Assembly (NCBI GenBank): GCA_031548005.1
Contig: JAVBRK010000011.1
Coordinates: 41,761-105,760 of the forward strand
Direction: 5' to 3'
Source: BNXB01 sp031548005
GTDB lineage: Bacteria; Bacteroidota; Bacteroidia; Bacteroidales; Azobacteroidaceae
DNA: 64,000 nucleotides
Within the stretch, counting starts at the first letter, position 1. Every line of letters starts with the position of its first letter. The translations under genes and the position numbers were made by a program. The notes below the pieces were generated by a model. That model made no database searches and had not been told where the DNA came from. It saw only the letters and a program-made list of their open reading frames with translations. Shown one piece after another: positions 60,356 to 64,000 of this stretch.

Positions 60356-62138
60356 CGGTTTTTTCCTTTAACCAGGAACGCTCTTCTTCATTCAGTTCTC
60401 CGGACAAAGCATTGTAAACCTGCTTATGATAAGCATTCAACCAAACGATTTCTTCTGCCGAGAGCATTTCCTTTATAACCGGTTTTTTATCGATCGGGCA
60501 TAGAGTCAGGGGCTCAAACTGGTAGAACTCACCCGATACCGGACATTCCGAGCGGATTGCCAGGATTAGATTTTCAATCCGGATGCCATATTCTCCGGCT
60601 TTGTAGATTCCGGGCTCGTTCGATGTCACCATTCCCGGACAAATCTCCACCGGATTATATTCCATACGAATACTTTGAGGCCCTTCGTGCACATTCAAAA
60701 AGTGACCAACACCATGACCGGTTCCGTGAAGATAATTTTCACCCCGTTCCCACAGGGCTTTACGGGCAAGAATATCCAATTGAACTCCCTTAGTTCCTTT
60801 CGGGAACCGGGCCATCGAGAGACCGATATTTCCTTTCAAAACGGCCGTATAATCTTTTCTCATCGATTTCGAGAGTGGTCCCATGGCAAAAGTACGGGTG
60901 ATATCGGTGGTTCCGTCGAAATACTGGGCTCCGGAATCCACTAATAATAAGCCTTCGGGACGGATTTCCACGTTACTTTCTTCCGTTGCACTGTAATGTA
61001 CAATGGCTCCATGCTCTGCATAGCCAACAATAGAAGAAAAACTTTCTCCGAAATATAAGGGTTGCCGGTTCCGGAATTCCCGGAGTTTTGAATCGATATC
61101 TAATTCCGTCACTTTCTCTTTCTGATTCAAGCGCTGCTCCAGCCACATCCAGAAACGCACCAACGCGATTCCATCTTTCTTCATCGCATTCCGGAATCCG
61201 GAGATTTCCACTTCATTCTTGACGCTCTTTAACAAATCGATGGGATGTACTGCCGTATGCACGACCTTACACCTTTTCGGAACGGATCCCATCAGGAAAG
61301 CATTGATTTTTGAGGAGTTGATCAATAAACAGGTATCTTCACTCAGATTACCGATGTATGTTCCTACTTTTTCATAATCCGCCAACACCACCCCCTGAGT
61401 TCTCAGGTAATCGCCCGTTTCTTTTGTCAGTTTTTCCGGGTTGATGAACAGAACAGTTTCCTGATCCGAAACAAAAGCATAACTCACCGCCACCGGATTA
61501 TAATCGACATCATTCCCCCGGATATTGAACAACCAGGCGATCATATCCAACGATACCAGTATCGTGGCATTGGCTCCCTCACGATGCAATTCATCGAGTA
61601 CCCGCATAATTTTCCGCATGGTATCCATTCCTGAGAATTCTTCAGGCAATAAGAATATTTTGTTGGAAGGAACTACTGGACGATCATTCCAAAGATTACT
61701 GAACGGAGCAAAAGAAGGATTGATTCTTATTCCCTTCATCTGAAAAAATTGCTCCAGAGCAACAGCATCCAATGAAGAAAAAACCGTTCCGTCGATCCCG
61801 ATGATATCTCCTTTTTTCAATTCACCGCTCAGCCATTCATTCACAGTAGGAACCCCGGGAATACGCTCTTTGAATAGTCCGATGCCGGAGCCGGCCAGTT
61901 GGGATTCTGCCTGCAGAAAATAACGGGAATCGGACCACAATCCGGCTTTATCTTTCGTTACAACTATAGTTCCCGCCGAACCGGTAAAACCGGATATCCA
62001 TTCGCGTATCTTCCAGTGGGCGGCCGGATACTCACTCAGATGCGGATCGGTACTCGTAACAATACAGGCATCGATCCCTGCATCGCACATGGCTTTTCTC
62101 AACAAAGATATTCTTTCGGCAATTTTCATAGTTTTCAT
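60345..62138 (-). CDS. pepP: Xaa-Pro aminopeptidase (M24B)
   Basis: A 597-residue metallopeptidase that removes N-terminal residues before proline. Two N-terminal creatinase-like domains (ISLLRKAMCDAGIDACIVTS, DPHLSEYPAAHWKIREWISG, FTGSAGTIVVTKDKAGLWSD) precede the pita-bread catalytic domain. Metal ligands are visible: LLVDSGAQYFDGTTDITRTF (two Asp), LHGTGHGVGHFLNVHEGPQS (His), VTSNEPGIYKAGEYGIRIEN (two Glu). The large size matches the eukaryote-like APP form frequent in Bacteroidetes. A second ATG is at 62129. Confidence 0.95.
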   Translation of the reverse strand: MKTMKIAERISLLRKAMCDAGIDACIVTSTDPHLSEYPAAHWKIREWISGFTGSAGTIVVTKDKAGLWSDSRYFLQAESQLAGSGIGLFKERIPGVPTVNEWLSGELKKGDIIGIDGTVFSSLDAVALEQFFQMKGIRINPSFAPFSNLWNDRPVVPSNKIFLLPEEFSGMDTMRKIMRVLDELHREGANATILVSLDMIAWLFNIRGNDVDYNPVAVSYAFVSDQETVLFINPEKLTKETGDYLRTQGVVLADYEKVGTYIGNLSEDTCLLINSSKINAFLMGSVPKRCKVVHTAVHPIDLLKSVKNEVEISGFRNAMKKDGIALVRFWMWLEQRLNQKEKVTELDIDSKLREFRNRQPLYFGESFSSIVGYAEHGAIVHYSATEESNVEIRPEGLLLVDSGAQYFDGTTDITRTFAMGPLSKSMRKDYTAVLKGNIGLSMARFPKGTKGVQLDILARKALWERGENYLHGTGHGVGHFLNVHEGPQSIRMEYNPVEICPGMVTSNEPGIYKAGEYGIRIENLILAIRSECPVSGEFYQFEPLTLCPIDKKPVIKEMLSAEEIVWLNAYHKQVYNALSGELNEEERSWLKEKTDEI

Positions 62139-62376
62139 TTTTTGTCAATAATGCGAATCAATAATTGAAAATGACTAAAATCTTTATGATATTAAAATGT
62201 TAGTTATCAATAAAATAAATGCATAAATATTTGTTCGATTCCCTATAAATTATTAACTCAGAAGAATAATACCACTCATTTTTCTATGCTATGATTCTCA
62301 AGAAAAAAGAACTTATGCTAATTAAGATTTATATGCATATTGGAAAATCCAGATTAATTTGATCCCCTATAGACGA
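62139..62376. other. AT-rich gap, no gene recognised
   Basis: Strongly AT-rich spacer between pepP and the toxin locus. It probably carries the pepP promoter, but no full TAnnTTTG element with a -33 box was recognised. No RNA gene seen. Confidence 0.45.
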
Positions 62377-62652
62377 CTAATTCTCAATCGGATAAGTGGG
62401 GCCAATTTTCTTCGGATTTTCTACCTGCTGCTCCTGTTTTTCGGCCAAGACCACTTCCTCTTCGGCTTTCTCCGCCTGTTCAGATAAATCGTCGGCCTCC
62501 CGGTAGCGGTCTTCCAGCTCCCGGAAGTCCTCCCCGGAAATCTCCCCGTCCTCGTATTTCTTCTTTCCCAGCTCGAAAACGATCCGGATCTCATCGGCTA
62601 AATAGGGTCTTTTTTTTACCGGTTTTTCCAGATAATCCCAGAAAAGGATTAT
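62377..62652 (-). pseudogene. Orphan C-terminal fragment, probably a displaced toxin tail
   Basis: An open frame of 91 codons without a usable start, from just after the immunity gene's stop to TAG at 62377-62379. It reads FWDYLEKPVKKRPYLADEIR, then IVFELGKKKYEDGEISGEDF, RELEDRYREADDLSEQAEKA and ends NPKKIGPTYPIEN. The frame is GC-rich and codon-like (no internal stop), unlike the AT-rich immunity gene. It looks like the C-terminus of a longer protein that was cut off when the toxin-immunity cassette inserted. Family not recognised. Confidence 0.45.
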
Positions 62653-62660
62653 TCATTATT

Positions 62661-63206
62661 TTATTTAGCTTCCCATCTTCCTAATATTTTTCTTTTTTCT
62701 ATTTGATGTGAAGCTAATTCCTTAATTTTATCTTCATCTGATAATGTAAGCCTTTCTAATGCCTCAATGTTATATGGTTCAGGTTGAGCTCCTATAGCGT
62801 AGATGATTTTTTTGAAATAGGGATATTTAAAATCATCAGGATTTAAATAATCAGGAATATTCCTTATTGCGCTTAATAATATAGAAATATTTTCTACGCT
62901 ATTATTATATTTTGACTGAAAAAGACTCACTATGTCTTCATGAGATTTATGAAAGTTAAGTAATAATATCTGTCTTAGAGTACTTTCATTTTTTTTATTA
63001 AAATATTTCATCACGAATCCTACATAAAGAACATCAGCAACTATATCCAGATTAGAACATATTGATAAATCATTTATAGCCTCATTAAATTGATCAATAG
63101 TAATTTCTTTATCCAATATCTCAATGAGATGTTTTCTATCTTTTATCTCTTTCGTGATATAGTAGCGAGACATCACATTTTTGATTAGCTCCGTAGCATT
63201 CATCAC
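62661..63206 (-). CDS. Probable immunity protein for the adjacent toxin
   Basis: A 181-residue, AT-rich, all-helical cytoplasmic protein (no signal): NATELIKNVMSRYYITKEIK, LIEILDKEITIDQFNEAIND, STLRQILLLNFHKSHEDIVS, then LERLTLSDEDKIKELASHQI. The repeated helices look HEAT-like, common in immunity proteins of polymorphic toxin systems. I recognise no specific family. It starts 8 bases after the toxin stop, the classic toxin-immunity order, and shares the toxin domain's low GC. Confidence 0.6.
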   Translation of the reverse strand: MMNATELIKNVMSRYYITKEIKDRKHLIEILDKEITIDQFNEAINDLSICSNLDIVADVLYVGFVMKYFNKKNESTLRQILLLNFHKSHEDIVSLFQSKYNNSVENISILLSAIRNIPDYLNPDDFKYPYFKKIIYAIGAQPEPYNIEALERLTLSDEDKIKELASHQIEKRKILGRWEAK

Positions 63207-63214
63207 TTTGCTTT

Positions 63215-64000
63215 TTATTTAATGAATTTAAATTCTATTATTCCTTCATTGAAGCGTTTTAATGCTTCTCCTTGCCCTAATGCTATATTGACTTGCCCTT
63301 TTTCTAACTTAAATCTTGCATACTCTATATTCCAAGGAGATATATCAGGTTTTAGACTTGGATGCTTTAATAAAACATCTTTGTTGTTTTGTGCTGCAAT
63401 TCCAATATCTTCTAAACGTTCAATAGTCCCTCTTTTAACTTTAAATTGAACTAACACCCCGTTATAATCTTCAGAAAAAGCTTGAAAAGGAGACGTAGTA
63501 CATTCTCCTGTACCTTTTAGAACTCCAGTTTTTAATAATTCATCATAATGCTCTTTCGATACAGTACGATAGAAAACTTCTCCATTCTCAAAAACATCAT
63601 AATCTCCGATTTTCTTTATAAATTTTCCTAAATTAAGCTCTTTTACTAATTTTCCCGCCTTCGCCACCTCCGTGCCAATCTCAACGACCTCTTTCCCTTT
63701 CTTAGCTAAGAACCTTCCTTCCTCCTCGATAATCTCGTACCCGAGCTTCGAGTATCTGGCAATCTCTTTGGCCAATTCCGGGGACAGTTTCGCCAGCTTC
63801 CCGGCCGCCTGTAAAGTTACAGCTTTTGCCGAACTTGCCAAAGCTTTCGCCCCGTTAACTAAGAAAACCACCGCCACGGCATCCTCCGCCACCCGGTGAT
63901 CTAGCTCGTCGGGGCGGCTGGCGGCATACTGCTGGAGCTTCTCCTCTTTGAACGACTCCATCACCTCCCCAAAAGACGTACTCTCCCAGGCTTCGGACAA
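63215..64000 (-). CDS. C-terminal part of a polymorphic toxin, possibly ADP-ribosyltransferase-like (cut by window edge)
   Basis: The frame is open to the window end, so the true N-terminus (delivery or repeat region) is not visible. The GC-rich proximal part (AVAVVFLVNGAKALASSAKA, KLSPELAKEIARYSKLGYEI) is an Ala-rich hydrophobic pre-toxin region. From about 63640 downward it turns AT-rich and holds the toxin module: VFYRTVSKEHYDELLKTGVL, ECTTSPFQAFSEDYNGVLVQ, FKVKRGTIERLEDIGI and EGIIEFKF. The YR...G.L...T.SP..A....G..V.F.V..GT pattern recalls ADP-ribosyltransferase-like folds. That call is tentative. Confidence 0.55.
   Translation of the reverse strand: MSEAWESTSFGEVMESFKEEKLQQYAASRPDELDHRVAEDAVAVVFLVNGAKALASSAKAVTLQAAGKLAKLSPELAKEIARYSKLGYEIIEEEGRFLAKKGKEVVEIGTEVAKAGKLVKELNLGKFIKKIGDYDVFENGEVFYRTVSKEHYDELLKTGVLKGTGECTTSPFQAFSEDYNGVLVQFKVKRGTIERLEDIGIAAQNNKDVLLKHPSLKPDISPWNIEYARFKLEKGQVNIALGQGEALKRFNEGIIEFKFIK

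Noticed and set aside
62139..62376. Gap examined for a tRNA or attachment site next to the toxin locus
   Set aside because: No cloverleaf-like sequence or TTCGAnTC arm was seen; the stretch is simply AT-rich.

Overview
The window looks like a chromosomal segment of a gut-type Bacteroidales bacterium. The evidence is: promoters of the TTTG-N19-TAnnTTTG type; many SPII lipoproteins, including NigD-like and collagen-like ones; type IX secretion sorting tails ending in KVIKK; a large TonB-dependent barrel; DUF5686 and DUF2795 proteins; and a Bacteroidetes-style mur/fts (dcw) cluster without murF. I cannot fix the genus. The T9SS tails and the gene mix suggest a Bacteroidales lineage outside Bacteroides sensu stricto.

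Layout. 1-5.4 kb is core: the end of lepB, a WbqC-family gene, apbE (minus strand), glycyl-tRNA synthetase, lemA and a lipoprotein FKBP isomerase. 5.5-12.2 kb is an accessory region. It holds an AAA_14/DUF4143 ATPase, several broken genes (a SIR2-like N-terminal scrap, a mobilization-like tail, a frameshifted GNAT, a frameshifted KilA-N gene), a cysteine-rich secreted protein, a small MITE-like palindromic element and two secreted proteins. 12.2-30.0 kb is the whole dcw cluster on the minus strand, transcribed mraZ > rsmH > ftsL-like > PBP/ftsI > murE > [ATPase > TOPRIM pair] > mraY > murD > ftsW > murG > murC > ftsQ > ftsA > ftsZ > yqeY. 30.2-40.0 kb is core again: DUF502, nadE, a NigD-like lipoprotein, an acyltransferase, rluD, a PASTA protein, rpmH, efp, radC, DUF2795 and a cobalamin adenosyltransferase. 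40.1-42.4 kb is a type II restriction-modification island of the MjaI (CTAG) family. 42.5-49.2 kb holds a TPR hybrid-type sensor kinase, an NtrC-like regulator with a degenerate GAFTGA loop, a lipoprotein with a long Arg/Gln/Glu 19-residue repeat tract and a collagen-like lipoprotein. 49.2-62.1 kb is envelope and metabolism: a TonB-type barrel, a GH10-like glycosidase, a T9SS esterase, DUF5686, a Gfo/Idh/MocA oxidoreductase, glutathione peroxidase, a thioredoxin-like protein and an X-Pro aminopeptidase. 62.3-64 kb is the 3' end of a polymorphic toxin gene with its presumed immunity gene and an orphan displaced tail.

The most notable signal is a two-gene cassette inserted between murE and mraY, in the same orientation and with near-operonic spacing. 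It encodes an ABC/OLD-like AAA ATPase and a TOPRIM-type (DUF4276/RloB-like) protein. This is the architecture of PARIS-like anti-phage systems, here placed inside an essential operon at the spot where other phyla carry murF. Other points are a methyltransferase fused to an SNase-like domain lacking catalytic residues, and a ~103-bp dispersed repeat at the right edge of two accessory islands 33 kb apart.

All family calls rest on motif recognition by eye. No database search was run.
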